A DNA stretch of 64,000 bases, from positions 24,697,653 through 24,761,652 of the forward strand of contig OY282560.1 in assembly GCA_958295665.1 (NCBI GenBank), given 5' to 3'. Shown here in pieces: positions 47,698-59,940 of this stretch. A program made the translations under genes and the position numbers. Source of the DNA: Tipula vernalis. Lineage: Eukaryota; Arthropoda; Insecta; Diptera; Tipulidae. Numbering within the stretch: the stretch's first letter is position 1; every line of letters starts with the position of its first letter. The notes under the pieces were generated by a model. That model saw nothing but the letters and a program-made list of their open reading frames with translations, had not been told where the DNA came from and did no database searches.

Positions 47698-49445
47698 TAT
47701 ATTTCACAGTTATTAGAATATTTAAGAATTTTATCCTCGGATAGACCGGATAGATTTTATTGTCAGATAACTTGGCCATATACCCCTCTACGTGGCCAAC
47801 CTGATCCAATTGTGATGAACTATGCTATACTTCACAGAATTTAGAATTTTTAATAATTTTGATTGTTTCAAAAATGGTTGTATCTCCGATCGCAGAGATG
47901 TCCACAAGGTCTTGCCCATATTTTCAGATTAATTGGCCATGTGCCAGTCTACGTGGTCAACCTTACCCAATTGTGGTGAACTATACTATACTTTAAAGAA
48001 TTTAGAATTTCTAATAATTTTGATTGTTTCAAAAATTGTTGTATCACCGATCACAGAGAAGTCCACAAGGTCTTGCCCTTATTTTCGGATAAATTGGCTA
48101 TGTGTCAGTCTACGGGGTCAACCGTATCCAATTGTGATGAACTATACTATACTTCACAGAATTTAGAATTTCTAATAATTGTAATGGTTTTATAAATTGT
48201 CGTAACTCCGATCACAGAGATGTCCACAAGGTCTTGCCCTTATTTTCGGATAAACTAGCCATGTTTAAGTCTACGAGGACAACCTTACCGAAATGTGATG
48301 AACTATACTATACTTCACAGAATTTAGAATTACTAGTAATTTTGATTGTTACAAAAATTGTTATATCTCCGATCACAGAGATGTCCACAAGTCTTGCCCA
48401 TATTTTCGGATAAATTGGCCATGTGCAAGTCAACAGGGTCAACCTTATCCAATTGTGATGAACTATATTATACATCACAGGATTTAGAATTTTTAATAAT
48501 TTTGATCGTTTAAATATGGTTGTAACTTCGATCACAGAGATGTCCACAAGGTCTTGCCCATATTTTCGGATAAAATAGCCATGTATGAGTATAATGGGTC
48601 AACCTTAACGAATTGTGATGAACTATACTATACTTCACTAAATTTAGAATTTCTAATAATTTTGATGGTTTTTAAAATGGTTGTATCTCCAACTGCGGAG
48701 ATGTCCGCAAGATCTTGCCTATATTTTCGGATATATTGGCCATGTGCCAGTCTACAGGGTCAACCTTACCGAATTGTGGTGAACTATACTATACTTTACA
48801 GGATTTACAATATCTAATAATTTTGATGGTTTCAAGAAAAGTTGTACCTCCGATCACAGAGATGTCCTCAAGGTCTTGCCCATATTTTCGGATACATTGG
48901 CTATGTGTCAGTCTGCGAAGTCAACCGTATCCAATTGTGATGAAGTATACTATACTTTACAGAATTTAAAATTTCTAATAATTTTAATGGTTTTATAAAT
49001 GGTTGTATCTCCGATCACAGAGATGTCCACAAGGTCTTGCTCATATTTTCGGATAAATTGACCATGTGCCAGTCTACAGCATCAACCTGATTCAATTGTG
49101 ATGAACTATACTATACTTCACAGAATTTAGAATTTCTAATAATTTTGATGGTTTTAAAAATAGTTGTATCTCCGATCATAGAAATGTCCACAAGGTCTTG
49201 CCATTATTTTTGGATAAATTGGCCATGTGTAAGTCTACGTGGTCAACCTTTCCCAATTGTGATGAACTATACTATACTTCACAGAATTTTGATTGTTCCA
49301 TAAATTGTTATATCTCCGATCACAGAGATGTTCACAAGGTCTTGCCCAGATTTTCGGATAAATTGGCCATGTGCTAGTCTAAAGGGTCAACCTTATCCAA
49401 TTTTGATGCACTATACTATACTTCACGGAATTTAGAATTTTTAAT
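47698..49445 (+). repeat. 161-bp tandem satellite, left array
   Basis: The landmark GTCCACAAGG or its variants occurs at 47,900, 48,061, 48,222, 48,383, 48,542, 48,703, 48,864, 49,025, 49,186 and 49,330, giving a period of 161 with two shortened units. About 11 units. Each contains CCGATCACAGAGATG, TTTTCGGATAAATTGGCCAT and AATTGTGATGAACTATACTA. The period is not a multiple of three, so peptide-like frames inside are chance. Confidence 0.9.
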
Positions 49446-50369
49446 AAGTTTGGAATATGGCCAATTTGGATGGAACTTAACTATTCCTTATCCGATTGTT
49501 ATAAAATTTGACAAGTGCATTGGAAAGGGTATTCTAAAATGATTTTTAGATAAAGTTCTGGAATAAGGCTAACTAGGATTGAATCTATCTATTTTGAAAC
49601 CGATTTCAGTGACATTTGCTATGGAAATGGGACCTTGAAATTGTCGAATATGGCCTGTTTGGTTTGAACTCAGCTATTCCTGAACTGATTTGGATTAAAT
49701 TTGACGTGAACTACGGAAATGAGATTCTATAATGATTTTTATAATTCAGGGACCCTACGCTAACTTTAGAAGTTTTACTGATACTGCGCGTGCTCTTTCC
49801 CATTTTTTCTAATTTTCCTTTGATTAGGATTAAATTTCCCGGCAGATGTATAGTAAACATATCTTAATTTAACTTGATATAACAGTTTTTTTAATTATTA
49901 ATAAATTTATCAATATGAGCAACCACAACAGCTGCCAAATTCTTAAAAATATCAACAGGCAATGTCATAAAAGCTTTTGTCTGTTGCAGTTTTCATAAAC
50001 TATTTAGCTGTCGAAGTTTATCTACTTTGAGGCAGATCGAAAATCGGTAAAGAAATAATCGGTAATTCCCATTTTAATTGGCCAAATTAAAGAATTTTAT
50101 CTGAAAATAATTTTAGAATACCATTTCGTCAGCAAGACACTTCTTAATACCTTCCACTAAAATAATATCATTAAGTAAATGAAATCCAAGTAAAATCCCA
50201 AATAAATTAAATCAAAAATTTAAATAAGTGCATACATCAAAAACATTAAAATGCTACACACTCCGTTGCTATATCAGATACCGTGAGACTAAGGAGTGTC
50301 AGCGATAGAGATTCTCCTGCACACCATGTGACCGATTTTATGTCATTTTACTTAAAGTACTAAACTCTT
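49446..50369. other. Central spacer of the foldback-like element
   Basis: The first 300 bp hold minisatellite B units (GGAATATGGCCAATTTGG, CTAAAATGATTTTTAGAT). The remainder is AT-rich with no gene. Confidence 0.6.
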
Positions 50370-51144
50370 GTAAAATTTAGTACAGTTCATCACAATTGGA
50401 TAAGGTTGACCACGTAGATTGGCATATGGCCAATTTATCCGAAAATATGGGCAATACCTTCTGAACATCTCTGTGATCGGAGATACAACAATTTTTAAAA
50501 CCATCCATAATTATTAAAGATTCTAAATTCGGCGAAATATAGTATAGGTTATCACAATTGGATCAAATTGGCTACGTTTACTCATACATGGCCAGTTTAT
50601 CCGAAAATATGGGAAAGACCTTGTGAACATCTCTATGATCGGAGATATAACAATTTTTAAAACATTCAAAATTATTAGACATTCTAAATTCTGTGAAGTA
50701 TAGTATAGTTCATCACAATTCGATAAGGATGACTCCGTAGACTCATACATGGCCATTTTATCCGAAAATATGGGCAAGACCTTGTGGACATCTCTGTGAT
50801 CGAAAATACAACCGTTTTTAGAATTATCAAAATTAGTAGAAATTCTAAATTGTGTGAAGTATAGTATAGTTCATCACAATTGGATCAGGTTGACTCCGTA
50901 GACTGATACATAGCCAATTTATCCGAAAATATGGGCAAAACCTTGTGGACATCTCTGTGATCGGAGATACAATAATTTTTAAAACCATCAAAATTATTAA
51001 AGTTTCTAAATTCGGCGAAATATAGTATAGTTCATCACAATTGGATCAGATTGGCCACGTAGAGCTGTATATGGCCAAGTTATCAGACAATATGGTCTAT
51101 CCGAGGATACAATTATTAAAAATTCCAAAAACTGTGAAATATAT
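50370..51144 (-). repeat. 161-bp tandem satellite, right array (inverted)
   Basis: The landmark ACATCTCTGTGATCGG occurs at 50,465, 50,627, 50,788 and 50,949, in the opposite orientation to the left array. There are four full units plus partial ends. The outermost unit is a divergent type (TATCCGAGGATA near 51,095) that mirrors the outermost unit of the left array at about 47,735, so the arms are homologous end to end. Confidence 0.9.
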
Positions 51145-51429
51145 TATAGTTCATCTTAATTGGATCGGCTTGGTGACATTGGCCGCCATATGACTTAGCT
51201 ATTCTAAGAAATGTGCGGAGCCTTTGGGACATGTCCAGGATAGACGCTAAATCATTATTTAAACCATCAAAAATCAGTCAACTTTTAAATTATCTGAAAT
51301 ATAGTAATAGCAAGACTGAAAGAAAGCAGTTGGTCCAGCTATCTGAAAACGATGAAAAGAAACTGTTTCCTGATGAAAAGAATCTGCTTGGTGGTACGAA
51401 AATTCCAAAATTTCCAAAAATTTAAATTT
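51145..51429. other. Right-arm segment missing from the left arm
   Basis: These 285 bp lie between the satellite and the outer arm on the right. The matching place on the left holds the LINE copy, and the arm sequence is absent. A 70-residue plus-strand open frame at 51,213-51,425 has no domain. Confidence 0.6.
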
Positions 51430-51516
51430 TCATATAATTTAAATCCCAATTGAAAAAATTTCTGATTTAACAGTGTAATTTTTGTTATTTGTTTCAGCGT
51501 AAACTTCACACTCATT
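51430..51516. repeat. Outer inverted arm, right
   Basis: Complementary to 44,365-44,452. Its outer end reads TCACACTCATT and is followed directly by CCCAAAT. Confidence 0.75.
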
Positions 51517-51523
51517 CCCAAAT
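51517..51523. repeat. Putative target duplication, right copy
   Basis: CCCAAAT, equal to 44,358-44,364. A nearby array unit at 51,626-51,632 shows the undisturbed context CCCAAATAAATC, which fits an empty site. Confidence 0.55.
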
Positions 51524-52540
51524 AAATCGCCAACTGAGTCGCTGACTAAACCACAACTCAATCAGAATTCAATCCTAACCCAACCCCCACCCAGCCTTAC
51601 TCTAACTAAACTCTCAAATTCAAGCCCCAAATAAATCCCCAACTGAACTGCTCACTCAACCCAAACCCAACACCAACTCAATCCTCAACTCAACCCTGAA
51701 TTCAACGCCCAACTAAATCCTCAAACGAGTTGTAAAAAAAATTTGATTAACATGGATCGATAACGAAGTATTATTACGTTTAATAACCACGTCGTGTTGA
51801 GTCAATTCGAATGGCACGTTCTTTTTGATTCTCTGCCTTGACGTTAGAAACAGTTTGGCGTAAAAAAAACTCGAATCGGACAAGCCGTTCTTGAGATACC
51901 ATGGGTACGAACATCCAAACATAAAGACAGACGTTGTTGATCTAAAACCATTTTTTTCTTTTCACTTATCTAGTATTTTGGATGTCTATCTGTACCGATG
52001 ATATCTCGGAGAACGGCTTTTGGAATTTTTCTATGGTTAAGGCGGAGAATTAAAAAGTTTTTGGATGCTCTACCTGCCATACGAATTCACATAAAACCAT
52101 TTTGGGCTACGAATATAATTTTTCGATTAGCGTTGATTTGAGGATTGAGTTGGACGTTGAGGGTTGAGTTGAGTTCAAGTTAGGTTTGAATAGGGTTTGA
52201 GTTAGAAATTAGTTTGGCACCAAATAGATGGTTTAGTGCAATTTTGGATTGAGTTGATTTGAGTTAAGTTCATACCCAGATGTAGCTTTCAAATCGAGTT
52301 GATTTCGGGATTGAGTAAATTGTCGAGATTTGATCGAGCTAAGTTAAGTTGAAGTTGAGGTACGGTTTAGTTAACCTGCGTTGGGGTTGAGTAAGGGTTT
52401 CGGTTAAGGAATTATTTGAGCATTGCTTCGTGGATTGAGTGTTTTGAGTTTAAAGTTTGTTTAAGAGTCGATTTCAAAGTTGATTTGAAGTGTCAAGAAG
52501 TTCAGCTAAGATTCGCTTGAGAATTGAGTTAATTTTAAGG
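51524..52540. repeat. (CAACTCAA)-like minisatellite and module C
   Basis: CAACTCAA-type words run to about 51,730 and reappear on the opposite strand (GGATTGAGTTG) at 52,130-52,540. Between them module C is present twice, head to head: 51,836-51,945 and, inverted, 51,965-52,050. It carries AAGCCGTTCT and CCATGGGTAC and matches 13,240-13,330. Confidence 0.65.
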
Positions 52541-53159
52541 ACCGAAGTTCTAATCACCTCATGAGTTTCAGCCATTTATAATTTCGGACTCAGATACAAA
52601 GAGAGGCCATCAAAAAGCCGAGAAAAGCTTTTTGGTCATTTCTGGTAGGCATTCAATATATTTGGCCCTTGCGAACTGAGGTTATCTCTGGATAACATTA
52701 ATTGTATAAGGTCAGTTATATAGTTTTACACACTCTCGGGAACGTTTAATTTATTGTACACATTAGCATTTTACAAAAACAAAATTCAAAGGTTAAGTTA
52801 CCAACACTTTTGCGGACAATGGATTCGCTGGAAAAAAATCCGTTTTCGAACAGCGACATAAAATTTGAAAAGCTTTGAAATTTTAAATGGGTCAACATTA
52901 AAATTAAACAACGTTTTACAGGGACACAAAGATAAAGTGTGCTAATCGAGCTCATTGAAAAATTCACGGCAAACGCCCATAAAAAATTCAACAAATAGCT
53001 TCCTTATTTGACGGCATAAGCCGTCGTACCAGTGAAAGTATTAAATGTAAAAGATAGTCGTGTGTGTTATGGAAAATAACATTGTGATCCAAATTAACTG
53101 TGCCAAGGATTATTGCTGCTATCTTTCGGGAAACATGCTATAAACCAGAAACAACTTGT
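52541..53159. other. Non-coding stretch
   Basis: It begins with sequence resembling 13,356-13,430 (GGACTCAGA, AAAGCCGAGAAAA). The remainder is unassigned. The minus-strand frame at 52,746-52,994 has no domain. Confidence 0.45.
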
Positions 53160-53700
53160 TACAGGTTTTGAACTTCAAACTGAACCATTTATACATCAAA
53201 TTGAACCTTTTGCTTCTACACTTCAAATTAAAATTTATCAAATTGTAGTTATGGCCACTAAGGCTGTTTCTTAACCGATTTTTGGATGAAGTTCTGGAAT
53301 ATGGCCAATTAGGATGGAGCTTGGTTATTCATTAACCGATTATGATGAAATTTTACTTGTGCGTTCCAACGCGCGAATGTGATTCTAAAACGGTTTTTAG
53401 ATGAAGCACTGGAATCAGGAAAAGTATGATGGAACCGGCCGACTTCTCAACCGATTATGACGAAATTTAATATGTTTGTTGAAAATGGGAGGTCCTGGGA
53501 AATTTGACTAAATAGTAGTATTTAATTTGTCTATTCCTTACCCGGTTCTAAGGAAATTCGACAAACGTGTTGGACACGGCATTCTTAAATAATTTTAAGA
53601 TAAAATTCTCGAATATGGTCAATTAGGACAAAACTTTGCTATTTTGAACCGATTATGATGAATTTTGACGTTTCCAACGAACACAAGGAAATATGAGCCA
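53160..53700 (+). repeat. Minisatellite B, third locus
   Basis: ACTTCAAATTGAACC units are followed by about four units with GGAATATGGCCAATTAGGA and AACCGATTATGATGAAAT at a spacing near 110 bp. This is the same order of modules as at 12,310-12,605. Confidence 0.7.
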
Positions 53701-53719
53701 AACAATTTTTTTGGATGAC

Positions 53720-56700
53720 TTTGTTAGAAATATGTCAATATTGTGATCGTGGTCAGCTCTTCATAAGTAAAATTTTTGTTTCCCGTTGCCTTCAACAAGT
53801 GAGTTTTTACGGACTTTACTGCCGATTCCTAAATTCCAGCCAAGTGAGGTACCAGTGGTGGTGTTTAATGCCAAGTTATTTTATTTTCAGACAGATATGT
53901 ACCAATGTTCTTAATGAATTCATCCGATGATATTAATTTTTGAACCTCATTTTGATGTCGATTCGCTGTTTGGTATATTTGTTGCAGTTTTCTGTCTGCT
54001 CCAACAAAATTGGACCCATTATCGCCGTACATGTTGGAAGGAACACCTCGTCTTGTGCAATCCGTAACCACTTCTATATGAATCGCCTTTGTCACAAGGC
54101 AAATGAAAATGGCAATAAACACTTGTACATTTTAGCGCCGCGACCTCTTCTATTTGCCAATGAAATCACTCCAGTGAAATCAACGCCGGTATTTTCAAAA
54201 GGTCTTGCCGGACTGACACGCATCTTAGGTAGTTGCCCCATTAATTGTGTCGGTGACTTTCCTCTGTATCTCGCGCATGTAACACACTTCTTGACTATCT
54301 GGTTGACCATACTTCTGCCATTGATATCCGGAACCTTTGCCTTAAAATATGAAAAGTTAGGAAAGGACCAGGATGGAGGAACTTTAAATGAATGAATGTA
54401 GCAATCATTTTGCTGAGGATGGAATTTTTATGCAAAATAATTGGATGTTTTGTTGCGAAACTGCAACTGGCTATCTTCAATCTGCCGCCTACTCGTAAGG
54501 TTCAATTTTCATCAAGAAACGGATTTAGAGACTTCAGAGTACTCTGTTTTTCCAATGGCAAATTTTTGTTCAATCGCTTAATGTCATCGTTGAAATCGTC
54601 TTGCTGAACATATTGTATTATGATTTCTTCCGCTCGTGAAAGTTCAGACGAAGTTAAATATGGGAGAGTAATCGCAATGTCGTGTTTATTTTTTTGAATA
54701 TCTCGCAATGAAATTCTTTACAAATCGATTTATTTTTGGTAAAATTCGTATTAACCTGGGATATGATGAAAACTTAGTGATTAATTTCAGTATCAATGTT
54801 TGCTTCAACTCTGTATGCAGTGCAGTTGTGCATTTCTTTCGCATTTCTAAGCGGATTGCGTCATTGGTCTCTCTGAGTTTTTTTTCCTTTGGCCACATTG
54901 TTCTTGGCTGTGATAGCTATTCCGGCCCTTTTAACCACAACTTGTATCCGCCTAACGGGGATGGAAATAATCTTCGCGTTTTCGCTTGATTTTAGGTGGG
55001 ACCATTTCTCTCGCGGACATTACGTTAAAATTTGTGATGTCCTAAGTCAAAATAACACGATAGATGAATCCGTCCATGCAAAAACACTATGTTTTATATG
55101 TTGCATTGAGTTTGATACACCCATTAATAGTGTCGTTCCTAAGACTGCGGCGCATAATTCCAACCTTAGTAACTATTTTTGTTTTATAGGTGCCACCTTG
55201 GTTTTCGCATAAGACTAACTCGTATAATATTTTGTTGACAAATGCTTCTACAATAGACAGCTGCGGCGTATGCCTTTTCGCTTGCGTCCACAAAAATATG
55301 ATATTCCCCCGTTCCTGAGCATTGAATTCATCGCGCAATTTTTAAATTTTCAAAACATGGAAATTCATTTCTACCTCAATAACAGAAGAGTCTGGATTAG
55401 TTTGCTTCCCGGCTCGTAATACATTAAAAAATACATCAGCACCTAACAACATATCAACTTTCCCAGTTTTATAAAAGTCAGGGTCTGCTAGGTTTACTTT
55501 ACTAATGAAGTGAAGATTTGCGGTGTCAAATTTTGATGAAGGTAGCACTACCGGTAATTTCTCCAAAATAAATGTCCCGGCATTAATGGATGAATTTGAG
55601 AATCGCGACATGATCTTTAAAATAGCAACTCCTCTCGTTATAATGCTTGATGAGGCCAATGCCGCTATAGGTATTTGTGCTCCATTCTTCGGCAAACGTA
55701 ACTGATTAAAAAACCTTTCATCAATGAAGGACGCTTTAGACCCACTGTCTAAAAGAACCCTGAAAAGTAGCATTTGTCCTAACCCGTCTCTAACCTTTAC
55801 AATTGCTGTGGGTAGGGTCGCTTGTATATTTATATTCGCCAGGTAATTATTCAAACTATTTTTGCTGTTTTATGAGGTTTGCGAGTTGACTGGTACTTCG
55901 GTGTTCAAGTTAGCGACTATTGATTTTGACACAGTTTGATTTTGCTTACCAATGTCATCTGAATGTAGCAAAGTGTTGTGTTTTCGATTGCACTTGAAAC
56001 ATCTCATTTTTAATTTGCAAAAATCAGAGCGATGAGTACCTCTCATGAAATTAAAACACAGCTTTTTCTCTGCAATTATACCTCGACGAGATGAGACGTC
56101 TAGTGCGAGAAACCTTTCGCATCTAAGCAGCAAATGCGGTTTATTACACAGTGGACAGGTGGTTGCTGCAACACGTTCGCACTCGTGATTGCATTACTGG
56201 GTTTTATGATCTTCTTTGATACTGGTTCTGCACGTTCCAATGCGTTGCTATACTCGTTGAGAAATGTCATAAATTCATTGATGGTTGGAAACTGTTTCTC
56301 GCCTGCTTTCAATGCCCAAGCCTTTCTTCTCTCTTCATCGCACTTTTCTAATAATAAATAAATTAGCCAACCGTCGCGAGTTTCTGCTCCATGGCACAAT
56401 GCCGCTAAACCTCTCAAAACTTCATTAGTAGTATCCACCATGCGCCTGATTTACTTTGAAGAACAATGAATACGCGGTTGAATCAAAAATTGTAGTATCA
56501 GATTTGCCATGATATGATCCTTGTGATCATAACTCTTCACGATTTTCTCCCATGTGCTTTCATAGTTAGCCTCCGATATTGACACGTGTTTTACTATATT
56601 CGCTGCTTCTTCACCTAAGAGTCCCTTTAAAAATTTAAATTTATGCACCTTTGATAACGACTCGTTATTATGGATCGTCGCTTCAAAATGATCCTTAAAT

Positions 56701-56845
56701 GAAGGAAAGTCGGCGTAGTTTCCATAAAATGGCTGAATTGAAATTTTCGGTATAGTTTAATCTCGTCTCGTCCAGAATTCAACGCAAAACTTCTGTCCTG
56801 CAACATGTTGAAATATTCTTGTTGCTGCTGAACAAATGTTTGCAT
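53720..56845 (-). pseudogene. BEL/Pao retrotransposon gag-pol relic, RT missing
   Basis: Minus-strand order: gag (56,845-56,100, with YLLLEKCDEERRKAWA), a zinc knuckle (CFNFMRGTHRSDFC then CFKCNRKHNTLLH, first motif degenerate), the Pao-type protease (55,854-55,342; LLDSGSKASFIDE), an RNase H start (55,330 region, HIFVDAS-like in another frame), and the integrase. The integrase keeps CVTCARYRGK, GVDFTGVI and GDNGSNFVGA, and a degenerate final block near 53,860-53,780 with two stops. The whole RT between protease and RNase H is deleted. Many frameshifts. DUF1758-like protease and the RRGVPSN integrase signature are specific to BEL/Pao. LTRs were not found. Confidence 0.85.
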
Positions 56846-56917
56846 GGTGAAACTAAACTGCTAATGTAAATCGTTAAACATGTTGTTGCGCTGGTTCGAT
56901 TCCGTTCGAAAATTCGC
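56846..56917. other. Junction between Gypsy and BEL/Pao relics
   Basis: Only 72 bp separate the last codon of the Mag-type Gypsy pol from the first Met of the BEL/Pao gag relic. Neither the Gypsy 3' LTR nor the BEL 5' LTR is present. Confidence 0.6.
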
Positions 56918-59900
56918 TTATCGAACTCGTTCCTCGTTGGGAACTGATGAAATTTGTTGTTGCTGTTGTGGACTTAGATGAGGTACTTCAAAGTCATCCA
57001 GTAATATCTGAAGAGGTAATGTATCCTGTGCTGGTGAGTACGGTCGATGTGACGATCTTGATATAAATTGATTACCATGCGATCTGATAATTTTGTTGCC
57101 ATCATCAAGAATAATTTTGTACATGACACTTCCTATTTTGGAATGGATTTTTCCGGGAAACCATTCAAAATTATTGTTTTTATAGGCCTTGGCTTGCACC
57201 AAGTCTCCAACTTTGTAATGCCTTGGTTTAGTTCCGTGCTTTTTGTTGAACTGTTCATTCATCGAATTATTCGGTTGAACATAATCTCGGCTGGAGACAA
57301 TCCAGAAGGTGTATTCGGATTTGGTGTAGTACGATAATTTGATAAGAAAATTTGTAGTGTTTCCTCTATTGACTCTCCTTCCCCTTGAATTTTCTTCAAC
57401 GCTCTTTTAAGCGTATCGACGAACCTTTCCGCCTGCCCATTTGATTGCGGATGGTATGGGGCACAACGGAGATGCTGTATACCGTTCCGCTCACACATTA
57501 GTTGAAATTTCGCGGAAACGAACTGTGTTCCGTTGTCTGAGACGATGAGTTGTGGTGATCCAAAACGAGCCAAACTTTCTTCAATGATAGCTACCGTTTT
57601 GGTTGCGGTGATAGTTGGTGTAATGAATATTTCTGGCCATTTCGAATATGCGTCAACAATGACCAAAAAATATAATCCGTTTATTGGACCGGCATAATCA
57701 ATATGAATGCGCTGCCATGGACCCTCGGGTATCGACCATGACTCCAACGGTACCTTTGTAGAGGTCTTTGCAACACTGGTGCATTGATTACATCCCTTGA
57801 CCAAATCTGAAATATTTTCGTCAATTCCAGGCCAGAATACGTAGCTGCGTGCAATAGATTTCATGCGTTATATGCCTTGATGTGCTTTATGTAGTTGATG
57901 CAATACTTTCCGTTGACACATATGTGGAATTACAATTATATCCCTGAACATCAGGCAATCGCCGATAACTGATAATGATTGTGATCGTTTTAAATATGCT
58001 CTGACGTCCGTATTGGAAATCGATTTTGGATTTGGCCATTGAGAATTGACGTAACGAATAACTGTTTGAAGTATTTCACATTGCCGAGTTGCCTTGATTA
58101 TCATCGAATGCGTGATTGGCAAATGACTGACTGTATCTACCTGTGAATTGCGCAGATCAACTTAAAACTGAAGCGATGCTATTACGTAGGCCTCGTCCGG
58201 TTTCAATTGTGCACTTATTAAACGTGAGAGAATATCGACGTAGCCGAATTTATCCGTCGAGACGTACTCAATGTTGAAATCATACAGGAGTAAGGTACAT
58301 GCCCACCTTTGATGTCTATTCGCAGTGTAGACAGGAATTCCCTTCTTTGAACCGAATATTGATAGTAGAGGTTTATGGTCCGTTTGTAAAATGAATTTCC
58401 GGCCATAAATCATCCGATGAAATTTATTAACTCCGAATATCAAGCCTAATGCTTCTTTCTCGATCTGTCCGTACCCCATCTCGGCTTTCGTTAGTGACCG
58501 AGAAGCATGGCTAACTGCCTTTACCGAACCATCTTCATACCGGTGATATATGTAAGCACCGATCCCAGTCTGACATGCATCCGCTGCTACCACTATCTGC
58601 TGATTTGGGTCATAATGGGTAAGCATGAGATCAGACTTAAGTATTTGTTTGAAACGTTCGAATGATTTCTGACAATCAGTCGGCCAGTCCCATTTAGCGT
58701 CTTTTTTAAGTAAGGCATCGAATGGGCGTTTTAGCTGATGCATCTCTTTGATAAATTTACCGTAGTAATTAATTGCTCCCAGATATGACTGCAACTTCTG
58801 AATGTCCTTTGGTGGAGGCATGCGTGTGATTGCTTCCACTTTCCCTGGATCTGGTCTCGTTTCGTTTTTATCGATAATTCGACCCAAATATTTAATGGAT
58901 TTCATAAAGAAATTACATTTATTGATTTTGATGATGAAGCCAAAATCTTTAATACGCTGAAGTGTTTGGTATAAACGATTTTCGTGCTCTGCTTCTGTTC
59001 TACCACAGACGATTAAATCGTCCATGTACGCTGCTACCCCTTCCAGGCCTTGAACCATAGTGCTCATTATTTGCTGAAATTCACCTGGCGCAGCTTTTAC
59101 ACCGGGTGGCAGTCGATTAAATTTGAATAACCCACGATGTGTGTTGATTGTAAGCAATTCCCGTGACTTTTCATCGACTTCTACCTGAAGGAACGCATCA
59201 CACAAATCTATTTGACTAAAGACTGTGCCATTTGCCAGTTTTGAAGAAATGTCATCGGGTAGCGGTAATGGGAATTGATGAGGCTCAAGTGCGTTGTTTA
59301 GACCTGTTGAATAGTCTGCACAAATTCGAATCCTACCGTTGCTTTTTTTTACACAAATTATTGGTGCGGCCCATTCGGAAAAATCCACTGGTGTGATGAT
59401 ACCCAGTTGTTGGAGACGATCCAGTTCATCATTTATTTGTGTTAATGCCGCGTACGCCACTGGTCGTTTCGCTCTGAATACTGGTCTTTTATTTGGTTTG
59501 ACGTGCAATGTGATTTGTGTTTTCCTGCACCGTCCGAGAGTATCTTTGAATTCATCCGGAAATGATGAAATCAGTGTTGTTATCAGCTGCTGGTCTGAAC
59601 TGATGCTGTTAATAGATGAAACGTTGCATATCGATCTGAGCGGAACATCCCAAATGTTGAATTTATCAATCCAATCTATTCCGAATAGATTCAGATTGTT
59701 ATCGCCTGATACAAAACATTTCCCCGTAATTGTAGTGTTATTGAATTCCATATCACATTGAAATTCCGCTAACAATTCAAGCTGTTGCCCAGATGCACTT
59801 GTTGCTGATTGATTTGTTTTTTCCAATGTGGGCTCACCCATTTCCTGCCAAATTGATTTGGAAATAATGGTAATGTTTGACGCTGTATCCAGCTGCATAT

Positions 59901-59940
59901 TCACTGAGACATGGTTGATTCTTACATTGATGAATTTGCG
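56918..59940 (-). pseudogene. pol: Mag-type pol: protease, RT, RNase H, integrase
   Basis: The frame opens just above the Met at 59,904, in a protease with LDTASNITII. The RT has RPVAYAALTQINDELDRL, DLCDAFLQVEVD, LPPGVKAAPGEFQ and the catalytic AAYMDDLIV. RNase H ends with a TAA at 58,162. The integrase H2C2 finger follows, with another TAA near 57,867. The core from 57,864 keeps HIDYAGPI, VSDNGTQF and NGQAERFVD. At 57,259 the frame changes and about 30-40 residues appear lost before QFNKKHGTK. The pol frame differs from the gag frame. Before these breaks it would have made a full polyprotein. Confidence 0.9.

Larger units (their letters stand above)
44365..51516. mobile_element. Foldback-like element with satellite-built inverted arms
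   Basis: Outer arms: 44,365-44,452 is the near-exact reverse complement of 51,430-51,516. Both start AATGAGTGTGA(T/A)GTTTACGCT. Inner arms: 47,698-49,445 pairs with 51,144-50,370 and consists of 161-bp tandem units in opposite orientation. A central spacer of about 925 bp lies between. CCCAAAT flanks both ends. A truncated R1-like LINE lies in the left arm. No transposase is encoded, so it would depend on another element. Known parallels are FB elements of Drosophila and Tetris of D. virilis, whose inverted arms contain tandem repeats. Subtracting the LINE, the element is about 3.9 kb. Confidence 0.7.

Noticed and set aside
48554..50777. Repeated peptide-like frames beginning MPIFSD in both satellite arrays
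   Set aside because: They recur because the DNA unit recurs. The 161-bp period is not a multiple of three, so no continuous repeat protein is encoded.
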